Positions 35,711-44,472 of a stretch of DNA of 64,000 nucleotides are shown here, piece by piece. This DNA is from Streptomyces sp. NRRL WC-3626 (lineage in GTDB: Bacteria > Actinomycetota > Actinomycetes > Streptomycetales > Streptomycetaceae). Position 1 is the first letter of the stretch. Every line of letters begins with the position of its first letter. A model generated the notes under the pieces. It searched no databases. It was not told the origin of the DNA and worked only from the letters and a program-made list of their open reading frames with translations. The translations under genes and the position numbers were made by a program. The stretch spans positions 73,220-137,219 of the forward strand of contig NZ_JOCA01000022.1 in NCBI RefSeq assembly GCF_000718785.1, read 5' to 3'.

Positions 35711-35834
35711 GTCCCGATCCTCCCACCCGTCACCGGCGGCCGGGACAGGGTGGGGTGTCACGTGCCGTACGGCTTTTCCGGCTGCCGTAATCGCTGGTGC
35801 GTACGGGTGAACGCGTTAGTAAGCTGTACCGACT

Positions 35835-35865
35835 GCGGTCGCACCTTACTGAGAGGCGGTCGCAC
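35835..35865. promoter_or_regulatory. Direct repeat GCGGTCGCAC upstream of MFS gene
   Basis: GCGGTCGCAC occurs at 35835-35844 and again at 35856-35865, so the start-to-start distance is 21 bp, two helical turns. The second copy ends 21 bases before the MFS start, a good place for a repressor acting on that transcript. Confidence 0.4.
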
Positions 35866-35886
35866 TGAGCAGCCTCCGGAGACCTC

Positions 35887-37125
35887 GTGCCCAGCCCCTA
35901 TCGCGCCCTGTTCGCCGCACCCGGCAGCAGGGCTTTCTCCGCCGCGGGGTTCCTCGGCCGGATGCCGCTGTCCATGATGGGCATCGGCGTGGTGACGATG
36001 ATCTCCCAGCTCACCGGCCGGTACGGGCTGGCCGGCGCCCTCTCCGCCGCGCTCGCGCTGTCCGCCGCCGTGGCGGGCCCGCAGGTGTCGCGTCTGGTGG
36101 ACCAGTACGGGCAGCGGCGGGTGCTGCGCCCCGCGACGCTGATCTCGCTCGCCGCGGCCGCCCTGCTGCTGTTCGCCGCGCACTACGCGTGGCCGGAGTG
36201 GGTGCTGTTCGTCGCGTGCGTGGGCATCGGCTGTGTGCCGAGTCTCGGTTCGATGATCCGGGCCCGCTGGGCCGCCCTGTACCGGGGCACTCCGAAGCTG
36301 CACACCGCGTACTCGTTCGAGTCCGTGGTGGACGAGATGTGTTTCATCTTCGGTCCGATCATCTCCATCGGGCTGTCCACGGCCTGGTTCCCGGAGGCGG
36401 GCCCGCTGCTCGCGGCCTGCTTCCTGGCGGCCGGTGTCTTCTGGCTGACCTCGCAGCGCGCCACCGAGCCCGAGCCGCATCCGCGTGAGCACAAGGGCGG
36501 GGGTACGGCGCTGCGCGCGCCGGGTCTGCAGGTCCTGGTCGCGACGTTCGTGGCGACGGGGGCGATCTTCGGCGCCGTGGACGTGGTCACCGTGGCCTTC
36601 GCCGAGGAGGAGGGGAGCAAGGCCGCCGCCAGTGTGGTGCTCGCCGTGTACGCGCTGGGTTCGTGTGTGGCGGGGGTGGTGTTCGGGCTGCTGCACTTCG
36701 CGGGGGCACCGGAACGTCGCTGGCTGCTGGGCGTCTGCGCCATGGCCGTGAGTATGATCCCACTCCTACTGGTCGGGAACCTGCCGTTTCTGGCCGTGGC
36801 GCTGTTCGTTGCGGGTCTGTCCATCGCTCCGACGATGATCACGACGATGTCCCTCATCGAAGAGCACGTACCACGCGCGCAGCTCACCGAGGGCATGACC
36901 TGGGTGAGCACCGGGCTCGCGGTCGGGGTCGCGGTCGGCTCCTCCGCGGCCGGCTGGGTGATCGACGCGGCCGGGGCGCGTGCCGGGTACGGGGTTCCGG
37001 CGGTGGCCGGTGCCGTCGCGGTGGCGGTCGGTTTCCTCGGCTACCGCCGGCTCAAGCGGCCGGCGCCGGGACGGGGAGGCTTCGTTGGTCGGCACGACGA
37101 GCACGGGGAACGGCACATGGCGTAA
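35887..37125 (+). CDS. MFS transporter
   Basis: 412 residues, GTG start with GGAGA five bases upstream. Twelve hydrophobic segments in two halves, with an MFS motif between helices 2 and 3 (VSRLVDQYGQRRVL) and a basic cytosolic loop in the middle (ATEPEPHPREHKGG). It belongs to the drug/metabolite efflux type, but the substrate is not readable. The last 41 bases overlap the following flavoenzyme gene, so the two are an operon. It could export the product or substrate of that enzyme. Confidence 0.88.
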   Translation: MPSPYRALFAAPGSRAFSAAGFLGRMPLSMMGIGVVTMISQLTGRYGLAGALSAALALSAAVAGPQVSRLVDQYGQRRVLRPATLISLAAAALLLFAAHYAWPEWVLFVACVGIGCVPSLGSMIRARWAALYRGTPKLHTAYSFESVVDEMCFIFGPIISIGLSTAWFPEAGPLLAACFLAAGVFWLTSQRATEPEPHPREHKGGGTALRAPGLQVLVATFVATGAIFGAVDVVTVAFAEEEGSKAAASVVLAVYALGSCVAGVVFGLLHFAGAPERRWLLGVCAMAVSMIPLLLVGNLPFLAVALFVAGLSIAPTMITTMSLIEEHVPRAQLTEGMTWVSTGLAVGVAVGSSAAGWVIDAAGARAGYGVPAVAGAVAVAVGFLGYRRLKRPAPGRGGFVGRHDEHGERHMA

Positions 37126-38404
37126 CTGGGGCGGCAACGTCCTGGTACGTCCCGCGCGGGAGGTCGTACCCGCCTCCGTCGACGAGCTGGCCGCCGCCGT
37201 GCGCCGGGCCGCCGAGGACGGGATGCCGGTGAAGGCGGTCGGCAGCGGCCACTCCTTCACCTCGATAGCCGCCACCGACGGTCTGCTGATCCGCCCTCAG
37301 CTGCTGACGGGCATACGTCACATCGACCGCGCGGCCGGCACGGTCACGGTGGAGGCAGGCACCCCGCTCAAGCGGCTGAACCTGGCGCTCGCACGGGAGG
37401 GTCTGTCGCTGACCAACATGGGCGACATCATGGAGCAGACGGTCTCCGGCGCCACCAGTACGGGCACCCACGGCACGGGCCGCGACTCGGCCTCCATCGC
37501 CGCCCAGATCCGGGGCCTGGAGCTGGTCACCGCCGACGGTTCGGTGCTCACCTGCTCCGAGGAAGAGAACCCGGACGTCTTCGCGGCCGCCCGGATCGGG
37601 CTCGGTGCCCTCGGTGTCGTCACCGCGATCACCTTCGCCGTGGAGCCGGTCTTCCTGCTCAGCGCCCGCGAGGAACCGATGCCCTTCGAGCGGGTCTGCG
37701 CGGAATTCGATCAGCTGTATGCCGAGAACGAGCACTTCGAGTTCTACTGGTTCCCGCACACGGGTAACACCAACACCAAGCGCAACAACCGCAGCGCGGG
37801 TCCCGAGCGGCCGGTGCCGCCGCTCAGGGGCTGGTTCGAGGACGAGTTCCTCTCCAACGGCGTCTTCCAGGCGGCGAACTGGGTCGGCCGGACGGTGCCC
37901 GCGAGCGTTCCGGCCATCGCGCGGATCTCCAGCAGGGCGCTCTCCGCGCGGACCTACACCGACATTCCCTACAAGGTCTTCACCTCGCCGCGCCGGGTGC
38001 GTTTCGTGGAGATGGAGTACGCCGTCCCGCGCGAGGCCCTGGTGGAGACGCTGCGGGAGCTGAAGGCCATGGTCGACCGCTCACCGCTGCGGGTCAGCTT
38101 CCCCGTCGAGGTGCGTACGGCGCCCGCCGACGACATCACCCTGTCCACCGCGTCCGGCCGGGACAGCGCCTACATCGCCGTCCACATGTTCAAAGGGACC
38201 CCCTATCAGGGGTATTTCACCGCCGCCGAGCGCATATTCACCGCGCATGAAGGGCGGCCTCACTGGGGAAAGATCCATACACGGGACGCGGAGTACCTCT
38301 CACGGGTGTATCCGCGCTTCGGGGAATTCGTCGCGCTACGGGACCGGCTCGACCCTGAACGCCGGTTCCGGAACGACTACTTGCGGAGGGTTCTGGGGTC
38401 GTAG
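37085..38404 (+). CDS. D-arabinono-1,4-lactone oxidase-type FAD oxidoreductase
   Basis: 439 residues from a TTG at 37085, which has GGGGAGG five bases upstream and gives the family N-terminus (WRNWGGNV). An FAD-binding domain of the vanillyl-alcohol-oxidase type carries His56 in AVGSGHSFTS, the residue that is covalently flavinylated in this family, then GATSTGTHGTG. The C-terminal ALO domain ends with the HWGK motif (GRPHWGKIH). Such enzymes oxidise aldonolactones or alditols using O2. The exact substrate is unknown. It overlaps the MFS gene by 41 bases. Confidence 0.9.
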   Translation: MVGTTSTGNGTWRNWGGNVLVRPAREVVPASVDELAAAVRRAAEDGMPVKAVGSGHSFTSIAATDGLLIRPQLLTGIRHIDRAAGTVTVEAGTPLKRLNLALAREGLSLTNMGDIMEQTVSGATSTGTHGTGRDSASIAAQIRGLELVTADGSVLTCSEEENPDVFAAARIGLGALGVVTAITFAVEPVFLLSAREEPMPFERVCAEFDQLYAENEHFEFYWFPHTGNTNTKRNNRSAGPERPVPPLRGWFEDEFLSNGVFQAANWVGRTVPASVPAIARISSRALSARTYTDIPYKVFTSPRRVRFVEMEYAVPREALVETLRELKAMVDRSPLRVSFPVEVRTAPADDITLSTASGRDSAYIAVHMFKGTPYQGYFTAAERIFTAHEGRPHWGKIHTRDAEYLSRVYPRFGEFVALRDRLDPERRFRNDYLRRVLGS

Positions 38405-38710
38405 AGGATTCGTGGCGCGGCGTGCCAATCCACGCAGGTGGCCCAAATGGAGTACTGTTGCCAGCCCTGGGCCGGGTTCCCGTCAGGGTGCCCGGACTTG
38501 AGGACCGCCGGGAGGGGACTAGTTGCACAGGGTGAGGCAGTTGGTCACTTAGCGTTGCGAATAAGTAACCGTGCCATAACGGCGATCCAGGGCCCGCGCC
38601 CGACACGCCGGGCAACTCGGCAAGGTTGTGGCAGGCTGCACCCGGGCAGGCCACACTCGACTAGCGGAAGCAGCGACGTGACGTCGGCAGGCACCACCCG
38701 GGAGGTCCCC
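38405..38710. other. Spacer and promoter region of sepH
   Basis: 306 bases without a recognisable gene. A locally AT-rich stretch (TTGCGAATAAGTAACC at 38555-38570, then CATAAC at 38575-38580) could be the sepH promoter, but the box spacing is not ideal. A GGAGG ribosome-binding site lies at 38701-38705. Confidence 0.4.
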
Positions 38711-39760
38711 ATGCCGGAACTGCGTGTCGTGGCCGTCTCGAATGACGGCACACGGCTGGTGTTGAAGGCTGCGGACAGCACGGAGTACACGCTTCCGATC
38801 GATGAACGGCTGCGCGCCGCGGTGTGCGGCGACCGTCCCCGCCTCGGCCAGATCGAGATCGAGGTGGAGAGCCATCTCCGCCCCCGTGACATCCAGGCGC
38901 GTATAAGAGCCGGTGCGACCGCGGAAGAGGTCGCCCAGATGGCCGGCATCCCCGTGGACCGCGTACGCCGCTTCGAGGGCCCCGTCCTCGCCGAGCGCGC
39001 GTTCATGGCCGAGCGCGCCCGCAAGACCCCCGTCCGCCGCCCCGGCGAGAACTCCGGGCCTCCGCTCGGTGAGACGGTGCAGGAGCGACTGCTGCTGCGC
39101 GGCGCCGAGAAGGACACCGTCCAGTGGGACTCCTGGCGCCGCGACGACGGCACCTGGGAGGTGCTGCTGGTCTACCGGGTCGCGGGCGAACCGCACTCGG
39201 CGAGCTGGACGTACGACCCGCCGCGGCGGCTCGTCCAGGCCGTCGACGAGGAGGCGCGCTCGCTGATCGGCGAGTCCGACGACCTCGCCGCGCCCGAGCC
39301 CAGCTTCCCGTTCGTGCCGCGCATCGCCCGGCTGCCGCGGGACCGCCCGCTCGACCGTCCCGGCGACCGCGACCGGCCGGGCCTGCCCGCGCAGGCGTCC
39401 GAGCCGGACGAGGAGTCGCTGACGGCCACGGCCTCGGGTGAACGGGACTCGCTGACCAGCCTGCTGGAGGCGGTGCCGAGCTTCCGCGGCGACCTGGTCG
39501 TCCCGGAGCGTCCGTCCGAGACCGCTCCCGAGGAGCAGGAACCGGAGCCCGAGGCGGAGGAGCCGCCGGCCCCCGCCGCGTCGGCCGGATCCGCGTACGC
39601 GGACGTCCTCATGCCGCGTTCCGTCACCAGTCACCGCGACCGTCTCATCGGCTCGACCGACCGTCAGGCCGAGGCGGACGGCGTCCGTCCGGGCCGCCGG
39701 GCGGCGGTGCCGAGCTGGGACGAGATCGTGTTCGGCACCCGGCGGAAGAAACAGGACTAG
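38711..39760 (+). CDS. sepH: SepH cell-division regulator
   Basis: 349 residues with GGAGG five bases upstream. The N-terminal DUF3071 domain (MPELRVVAVSNDGTRLVLKA ... YTLPIDERLRAAV) is followed by a helix-turn-helix (RAGATAEEVAQMAGIPVDRV) and a WDSWRR/WTYDPP region. A long acidic, proline-rich linker and a conserved short C-terminus (PSWDEIVFGTRRK) follow. SepH of actinobacteria binds FtsZ and promotes its assembly, and it is needed for sporulation septation in Streptomyces. The length matches the family. A strong hairpin follows the stop. Confidence 0.92.
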   Translation: MPELRVVAVSNDGTRLVLKAADSTEYTLPIDERLRAAVCGDRPRLGQIEIEVESHLRPRDIQARIRAGATAEEVAQMAGIPVDRVRRFEGPVLAERAFMAERARKTPVRRPGENSGPPLGETVQERLLLRGAEKDTVQWDSWRRDDGTWEVLLVYRVAGEPHSASWTYDPPRRLVQAVDEEARSLIGESDDLAAPEPSFPFVPRIARLPRDRPLDRPGDRDRPGLPAQASEPDEESLTATASGERDSLTSLLEAVPSFRGDLVVPERPSETAPEEQEPEPEAEEPPAPAASAGSAYADVLMPRSVTSHRDRLIGSTDRQAEADGVRPGRRAAVPSWDEIVFGTRRKKQD

Positions 39761-39805
39761 CCCGTTCGGACGGTTCGCGGTCACGGCGGGTTGACGAGGA
39801 TTCAC

Positions 39806-39846
39806 CAGGTAAGGGGCGCTCACCATGGGTGGGCGCCCCTTACCTG
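39806..39846. terminator. Bidirectional hairpin terminator
   Basis: Perfect 14-bp stem, CAGGTAAGGGGCGC (39806-39819) with its complement (39833-39846). It lies between the convergent sepH and sulfurtransferase genes. Confidence 0.85.
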
Positions 39847-39854
39847 TGCGTGCT

Positions 39855-40706
39855 CTACCGCGGATCCGGGCCCACCGCGACCGGCCGCTCCGGGTCCGCC
39901 GACCACTCCGACCAGGAACCGACGTACAGCGCCGCCGGAATACCCGCGACGGCCAGCGCCAGCACCTCGTGCGCGCCGGAGACCCCGGAACCGCAGTACA
40001 CGCCGACCGGTGCACCCTGCTCCACGCCAAGCCCCTTGAAACGGGCGCCCAGTTCACCGGCGGGCAGGAAGCGGCCGTCGGCGCCGACGTTGTCCGTGGT
40101 GGGCGCCGAGACGGCGCCCGGGATGTGCCCGCCCACCCGGTCGATGGGCTCCACCTCACCGCGGTACCGCTCCCCCGCGCGGGCGTCCAGCAGCACCCCC
40201 GAACGCGCCAGCGCGGCCGCCCCGTCGGCGTCGAGCAGCCCGGACTCCGCCGGCTCCGGTACGAAGTCGCCCTCGGCCGGCCGCGGCACCGACGTCTCCA
40301 ACGGGCCCTCCCAGGACGGCAGCCCGCCGTCCAGGACCCGCACGTCCGGGTGCCCCGTCCAGCGCAGCAGCCACCACGCGCGGGCGGCGCCCCAGCCCAT
40401 GCCGCCGTCGTACACGACCACCGGCGTCCCCGACGACACTCCCGCGCGTCGCATCGCGGCGCCGAACACCGCGAGGTCCGGCAGCGGATGGCGGCCGTTG
40501 CCGCCCGGCGCGGACGCGAGCTCCCCGTCCAGGTCGACGAAGACGGCACCGGGCAGATGCCCTTCCCGGTACGCGGCCCGTCCGTCGAACGGCGGTTCAC
40601 CGGACGCGACGGCCGTGCTGAGCTGCCAGCGGACATCGAGCAGCACCGGCGGGTTGGCGCCCTTGAGCGCGCTCGCGAGTGCGGAGGCGGAGATGATGGC
40701 GTTCAT
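39855..40706 (-). CDS. Tandem-rhodanese sulfurtransferase
   Basis: 283 residues. Two rhodanese domains: the N-terminal, inactive-type one (PPVLLDVRWQLS ... LPGAVFVDLDGELA) and the C-terminal one with the catalytic cysteine in VYCGSGVSGAHEV and GVLLDARAGERYRGE. It transfers sulphane sulphur from thiosulphate or 3-mercaptopyruvate to thiol or cyanide acceptors. The CGSGV(S/T) loop favours 3-mercaptopyruvate-type enzymes, but I cannot decide. The start at 40706 was chosen because the earlier ATG at 40715 has GAGG directly against it. The gene stands alone. Confidence 0.9.
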   Translation of the reverse strand: MNAIISASALASALKGANPPVLLDVRWQLSTAVASGEPPFDGRAAYREGHLPGAVFVDLDGELASAPGGNGRHPLPDLAVFGAAMRRAGVSSGTPVVVYDGGMGWGAARAWWLLRWTGHPDVRVLDGGLPSWEGPLETSVPRPAEGDFVPEPAESGLLDADGAAALARSGVLLDARAGERYRGEVEPIDRVGGHIPGAVSAPTTDNVGADGRFLPAGELGARFKGLGVEQGAPVGVYCGSGVSGAHEVLALAVAGIPAALYVGSWSEWSADPERPVAVGPDPR

Positions 40707-40887
40707 GGCCACCATCCTCGCGCACGGGGTGGCCGAGCCGCCCACGTCCGGCTACTCTGCTCGGCCGGACAGGACCGGTCACGAGGCGTACGGGAACGGG
40801 CACATACTGTGTCGGCGACGGCGCGGGAACGATCCGCCGGACGCGAGAGGACAACGGCCGCCACACCCGGCCGAGAAGAGAGTTGCG

Positions 40888-41691
40888 ATGACCGACGCAC
40901 GGGGGAACGCCCGCCCGAACGGCGAGGCGCCCGCTCGGCAGACACCCGGCACACCCTGCTGGGTGAGCCTGATGGTGCACGGCCTGGAGACCACCGAGGA
41001 GTTCTACGGGGCGCTGTTCGGCTGGGAGTTCCGTCCCGGCCCCGAACAGCTCGGCCCGTATGTGCGCGCCCTGCTCGACGGGCGCGAGGTGGCCGGCATG
41101 GGGGTGCTGCCGCCGGACCGTGATCTGCCGATCGCCTGGACGCCGTACTTCGCGTCGGACGACGTGGACCGGACGGCGGACGTGGTGCGGTCGTGCGGCG
41201 GCACCATCGGGGTGGGCCCGCTGGACGCCGCCGACGCCGGCCGGCTGGCGATCGGCTCCGACCCCTGCGGTGCCGTCTTCGGCGTCTGGCAGGCGTCCGC
41301 GACCCCGGGCACGGCCCTCAGCGGGGTGCCCGGCACCCCCGCCTGGAACGAGCTCGCGACCTTCGAGTCGACGAACATCGCCAAGTTCTACGAGACCGTG
41401 TTCGGCTACGACGAGGAGCCGGTCGTCTCCGCCGACCTGGACTACGTCACCCTGCACCTGGACGGCCACCCCGTGGCCGGCGTGCACGGCCTGGGCAACG
41501 CCCTCCCCCGCGACCGGGGCCCGCACTGGACGACGTACTTCACGGTCACCGACACCGACGAGGCGGTCACCCGGCTACGCCACCTCGGCGGCCACGTCCT
41601 GACCCCGGCCCACGAGGGCCCCCGGGGCCGCACGGCCCTGGTGACGGACCCGGAGGGAGCCCGCTTCGCCCTGCTGCAGACACCACGCTGA
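40888..41691 (+). CDS. VOC (glyoxalase/bleomycin-resistance fold) family protein
   Basis: 267 residues, divergent from the sulfurtransferase by 181 bases. Two VOC modules are visible: CWVSLMVHGLETTEEFYGAL ... GWEF, and WNELATFESTNIAKFYETVF ... HWTTYFTVTDTDEAVTRL, ending DPEGARFALLQ. Twin VOC proteins of this size are common in Streptomyces, where they act as metal-dependent enzymes, binding proteins or hydroxylases. The metal ligands are not clearly conserved, so no reaction is assigned. Confidence 0.85.
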   Translation: MTDARGNARPNGEAPARQTPGTPCWVSLMVHGLETTEEFYGALFGWEFRPGPEQLGPYVRALLDGREVAGMGVLPPDRDLPIAWTPYFASDDVDRTADVVRSCGGTIGVGPLDAADAGRLAIGSDPCGAVFGVWQASATPGTALSGVPGTPAWNELATFESTNIAKFYETVFGYDEEPVVSADLDYVTLHLDGHPVAGVHGLGNALPRDRGPHWTTYFTVTDTDEAVTRLRHLGGHVLTPAHEGPRGRTALVTDPEGARFALLQTPR

Positions 41692-41700
41692 GACGCGGCA

Positions 41701-41736
41701 CCCGGAGTGGCCGGCGCGATGTCGGGCCACTCCGGG
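41701..41736. terminator. Hairpin terminator between convergent genes
   Basis: Perfect 12-bp stem, CCCGGAGTGGCC (41701-41712) with GGCCACTCCGGG (41725-41736). It separates the VOC gene from the NB-ARC gene, whose stop is only seven bases further. Confidence 0.8.
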
Positions 41737-41742
41737 CGGACT

Positions 41743-43881
41743 TCACCCTCCTGAGGAGAGTTCGGCGAGGAGTCGTCGGCCGGCGACGGTGAACGGGTGT
41801 TCGGCTCCCAGACCGCGTTCCCGTCTGGCCACGACATCCGTCATGATGTCGACGGCCACGCTCACATCGCCTTGCGCGGCCCGCGTCCGGGACAGGAGCT
41901 GCTGTGCCGAGAGCACGAGCGGGTGGTCGGGGCCGAAGCGTCGCCGGTACGCGTCCGCGACCAGCCGGATCTCCTGGTCGGCCTCGTCGAAGCGGCCCAG
42001 GAGGTACAGCGCCCAGGCGTGGTTGTGGTGGGCGCCCAGCGTCACCGTGTGGTCGGGACCGAGGTGCCGTACGCACTCCGTCGGCAGGGAAAGCAGCTCG
42101 CCGTCCTCTTCGGCGGCCAGCTCGGACGCCGGCAGCAGCACCAGGAGGCTGGAGCGGGAACGCAGGGTCAGCGGGTGGGCCGGACCCAGCGCCCGCCGTC
42201 TTCCGGTGACCGTGGAGCGGAGGAGCGAGAGGGCCTCGTCACGGCGTCCGAGGTTGCCGAGCACCAGCTGAAGGCCGTGGCGGCTGTCCAGGGTGTCGGG
42301 GTCTTCGGCACCGAACAGTCGCTCCTGCGCCGCGTGGACATGTGCGAGCAGTTCTTCGGCGCTCGGGTATTCGCCCAGCCGGAAGAGCGCCCGTCCGGCC
42401 CTGGAGCGGGCGGCCAGAACATGACGGTGCTCCGTGCCCAGCCACCGCTCGCCGAGGTCCGCGGCGGCCCTTGCGGTTTCGCAGGCGGACAGATAATCCC
42501 CCTTGCGGTGCAGGGCGGTGGCGAGCCTGGTCGCCAAGGCCACCGCGTCGGCCGATACCGACGGATCGCCCGCGCGCCGTAGCAGGGCGAGCGCGTGCGG
42601 CACCAGCAGCCGAAGCCCCGGATCGTCCGGGCCGGCGTCGGGCACACGGGGTACGCCCGCGTCGAGCAGCCGGACCGCGGTGGTGTGGAGGGCCGGAACC
42701 AAGTCCGCCGGAGTCGCCGCGGCGACGCTGTCGAGCAGCACCGCGTGGCTCTGTACGCAGCGCTCGCCGACGTCGACGAGTTCGGTCAGTGACTGGTCGA
42801 GCAGCGCTCTGAGCGCCGTCTCGCAACGGGCCCGCGGCAGGGCTCCGTCGACCTCGGTGCGGTTGAGCAGGGACAAGGGCAGTGGCTCGGGGGCGAACCG
42901 CGACAGGAGCCTGAGCAGCGCGGTCGCCTCCGGCAGGCCACGGGCCTCGAATGCGTCGAGGGTCAACTGCCACGTCAGGCCCACCAGATGCCGGGGGTCC
43001 TCCTCGGACAAGGTGTCGGCTCCCCGGTCGATGAGTTCGATCCCCTCACCCTCCTCCAGACGGCGCCCGTACGTCTCCATCGTCCAGGGATCGAGCACTT
43101 GCTGGGAGAGGAAGCCCCCTGCCAGCGTGAGGGCGAGCGGCAGCCGGCCGAGCCGGTCGGCGATCCTGGCCGCCTCCTGCTCATTGCCACTGTGCGGCGC
43201 GAGGTCCCGTAACACCCGCGCGGCGTCCTCACGCGGCAGCACGCCGATGTGCTGCAGCTCCGCGCCCGGCCACCAGCGGGCGGCCGGCCGGCGGGTGGTC
43301 ACCACGACCGTGCCCCGTGAACTGGTACGCAGCCAGCTGCCGTCGCGGAAAATCTCGGGGTGGTCGGCGTTGTCGAGCACCAGTAACCAGGGTTCCGCGG
43401 AGCGGTCGAGGCACTGCCAGACCAGGTCGGCGGCGGGACGCAGTCCGTTGCGGGCGGCCAGCAACTCGGCGTCGCCGGCCCCCCGGTCGGCGGCGACGGC
43501 GAGCATCCCCGCACGCAGGCTCGCCCGGTCGGACGCGCCGACCCACAGCCCCACCCTGGCGCCTTCGCCGGTGGCCAGCTGGAACAGGGTGTAAGCGACC
43601 GCGGTCTTGCCGGAGCCGCCCATGCCGTACAGCACGTAGACCTCGCCGCCGTGCCCTTCCCGCACGCTCGACCGCAGCCGGTCCAGCACCTCGGCGCGGT
43701 CGCGCAGGACGACCGGGGGTCTGCCGACCGCCGGCCGGCGAACCGAGTCGGGGCCCTGCAGCCCGGCCGGCTCGTCACCGCGCTCGCCGTGATGATGGTG
43801 GTGCTCGCTGATGTGCTGGTCACCCGACGCCTGGTAGACGCGGCCACGGTCCTCGGCGTGGCCGTCCATCGCGCCCGTCAT
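41743..43881 (-). CDS. NB-ARC/TPR STAND protein with N-terminal amyloid-like motif
   Basis: 712 residues. Residues 12-32 read GRVYQASGDQHISEH followed by a His run, then a linker. The NB-ARC NTPase follows with P-loop GMGGSGKT (86-93), Walker B WLLVLDNAD and GLPLAL-type GRLPLALTLAGG. The C-terminal half from about residue 450 is tetratricopeptide-like repeats (GTEHRHVLAARSRAGRALF, GPAHPLTLRSRSSLL, GPDHPLVLSAQQLLSR). The architecture is that of an NLR-like sensor. From memory, the N-terminal motif resembles bacterial amyloid signalling sequences, which recruit an effector carrying the same motif; no such effector gene is adjacent. The start has no clear ribosome-binding site and could be the ATG at 43869. 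A defence role is inference. Confidence 0.85.
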   Translation of the reverse strand: MTGAMDGHAEDRGRVYQASGDQHISEHHHHHGERGDEPAGLQGPDSVRRPAVGRPPVVLRDRAEVLDRLRSSVREGHGGEVYVLYGMGGSGKTAVAYTLFQLATGEGARVGLWVGASDRASLRAGMLAVAADRGAGDAELLAARNGLRPAADLVWQCLDRSAEPWLLVLDNADHPEIFRDGSWLRTSSRGTVVVTTRRPAARWWPGAELQHIGVLPREDAARVLRDLAPHSGNEQEAARIADRLGRLPLALTLAGGFLSQQVLDPWTMETYGRRLEEGEGIELIDRGADTLSEEDPRHLVGLTWQLTLDAFEARGLPEATALLRLLSRFAPEPLPLSLLNRTEVDGALPRARCETALRALLDQSLTELVDVGERCVQSHAVLLDSVAAATPADLVPALHTTAVRLLDAGVPRVPDAGPDDPGLRLLVPHALALLRRAGDPSVSADAVALATRLATALHRKGDYLSACETARAAADLGERWLGTEHRHVLAARSRAGRALFRLGEYPSAEELLAHVHAAQERLFGAEDPDTLDSRHGLQLVLGNLGRRDEALSLLRSTVTGRRRALGPAHPLTLRSRSSLLVLLPASELAAEEDGELLSLPTECVRHLGPDHTVTLGAHHNHAWALYLLGRFDEADQEIRLVADAYRRRFGPDHPLVLSAQQLLSRTRAAQGDVSVAVDIMTDVVARRERGLGAEHPFTVAGRRLLAELSSGG

Positions 43882-44196
43882 CGCCGCGCGTGGTGCTGGT
43901 CTCGTCCGGCCCGCTGGGTGACCGGTGTGACTCCCGCGCTCTGCGCGAATAATGCCGTCTCCGAGTCCATAGTTCCCCCTGCCCTAAAAAACTCGACTTT
44001 TTCATATCATCCGCTAAATGGCCCGCATCTGTCTTGTTTTGATGCACATCATTTCGCGACTGTTCATCGTCGCATCCATGCACCGAAGAGAACAACAAAG
44101 GAGCCGATCACACCCTTGAGCGTGTCCACTTTTCGCGCGGCCAAGCAGGTATGTTCACTGCTAAAGTAGCCGGAATCCGATCCAGCCGAGGGGGCG
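43882..44196. other. AT-rich spacer upstream of NB-ARC gene
   Basis: 315 bases between divergent genes. 43980-44130 is markedly AT-richer than the rest of the window (for example CTAAAAAACTCGAC and ATATCATCCGCTAAATGG). That suggests promoters for both directions or a trace of foreign DNA. No gene or RNA is recognised. Confidence 0.5.
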
Positions 44197-44472
44197 ATGG
44201 CATTGAGCAGGCCATGGGAAGCGGATCCCGCCACGACATTCAAGCGACGACTGGGAAAGTCACCGCAGGAACTGGGGCACACGACCGACAACCCCGACTG
44301 CCCCGACATCTGGGAACTCGGGAACGGCGACATCGCTGTCATAGGCCGTGACCTCACGGTACCGCTGGGCGGGAAGTTACCCGAAGGGGTCTCCGTCGGG
44401 GCGGACGAACGCATCGTGGTCATCCCAAGGAACATGTTGATCGCAGCGAAACCGGATATCCCGAATGTTTGA
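44197..44472 (+). CDS. Small hypothetical protein upstream of DUF6879 gene
   Basis: 91 residues, ATG at 44197 preceded by GAGGGGG. It reads WEADPATTFKRRLGKSPQEL, then CPDIWELGNGDIAVIGRDL, a pattern I recall from small actinobacterial proteins that precede DUF6879 genes. No known fold is assigned. The stop lies inside the start of the DUF6879 gene (8-base overlap), so the two are translationally coupled. Such pairs are typical of the accessory genome of streptomycetes; a toxin-antitoxin-like arrangement is possible but unproven. Confidence 0.75.
   Translation: MALSRPWEADPATTFKRRLGKSPQELGHTTDNPDCPDIWELGNGDIAVIGRDLTVPLGGKLPEGVSVGADERIVVIPRNMLIAAKPDIPNV

Noticed and set aside
38555..38580. sigma-70-type promoter for sepH (TTGCGA, then CATAAC)
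   Set aside because: Spacing is 14 bases, too short for a confident call, so it is only noted in the spacer entry.
41743..43881. Reading the NB-ARC/TPR protein as a SARP/AfsR-type regulator
   Set aside because: AfsR-type proteins have an N-terminal winged-helix and BTA domain; here only a short motif and linker precede the NTPase.
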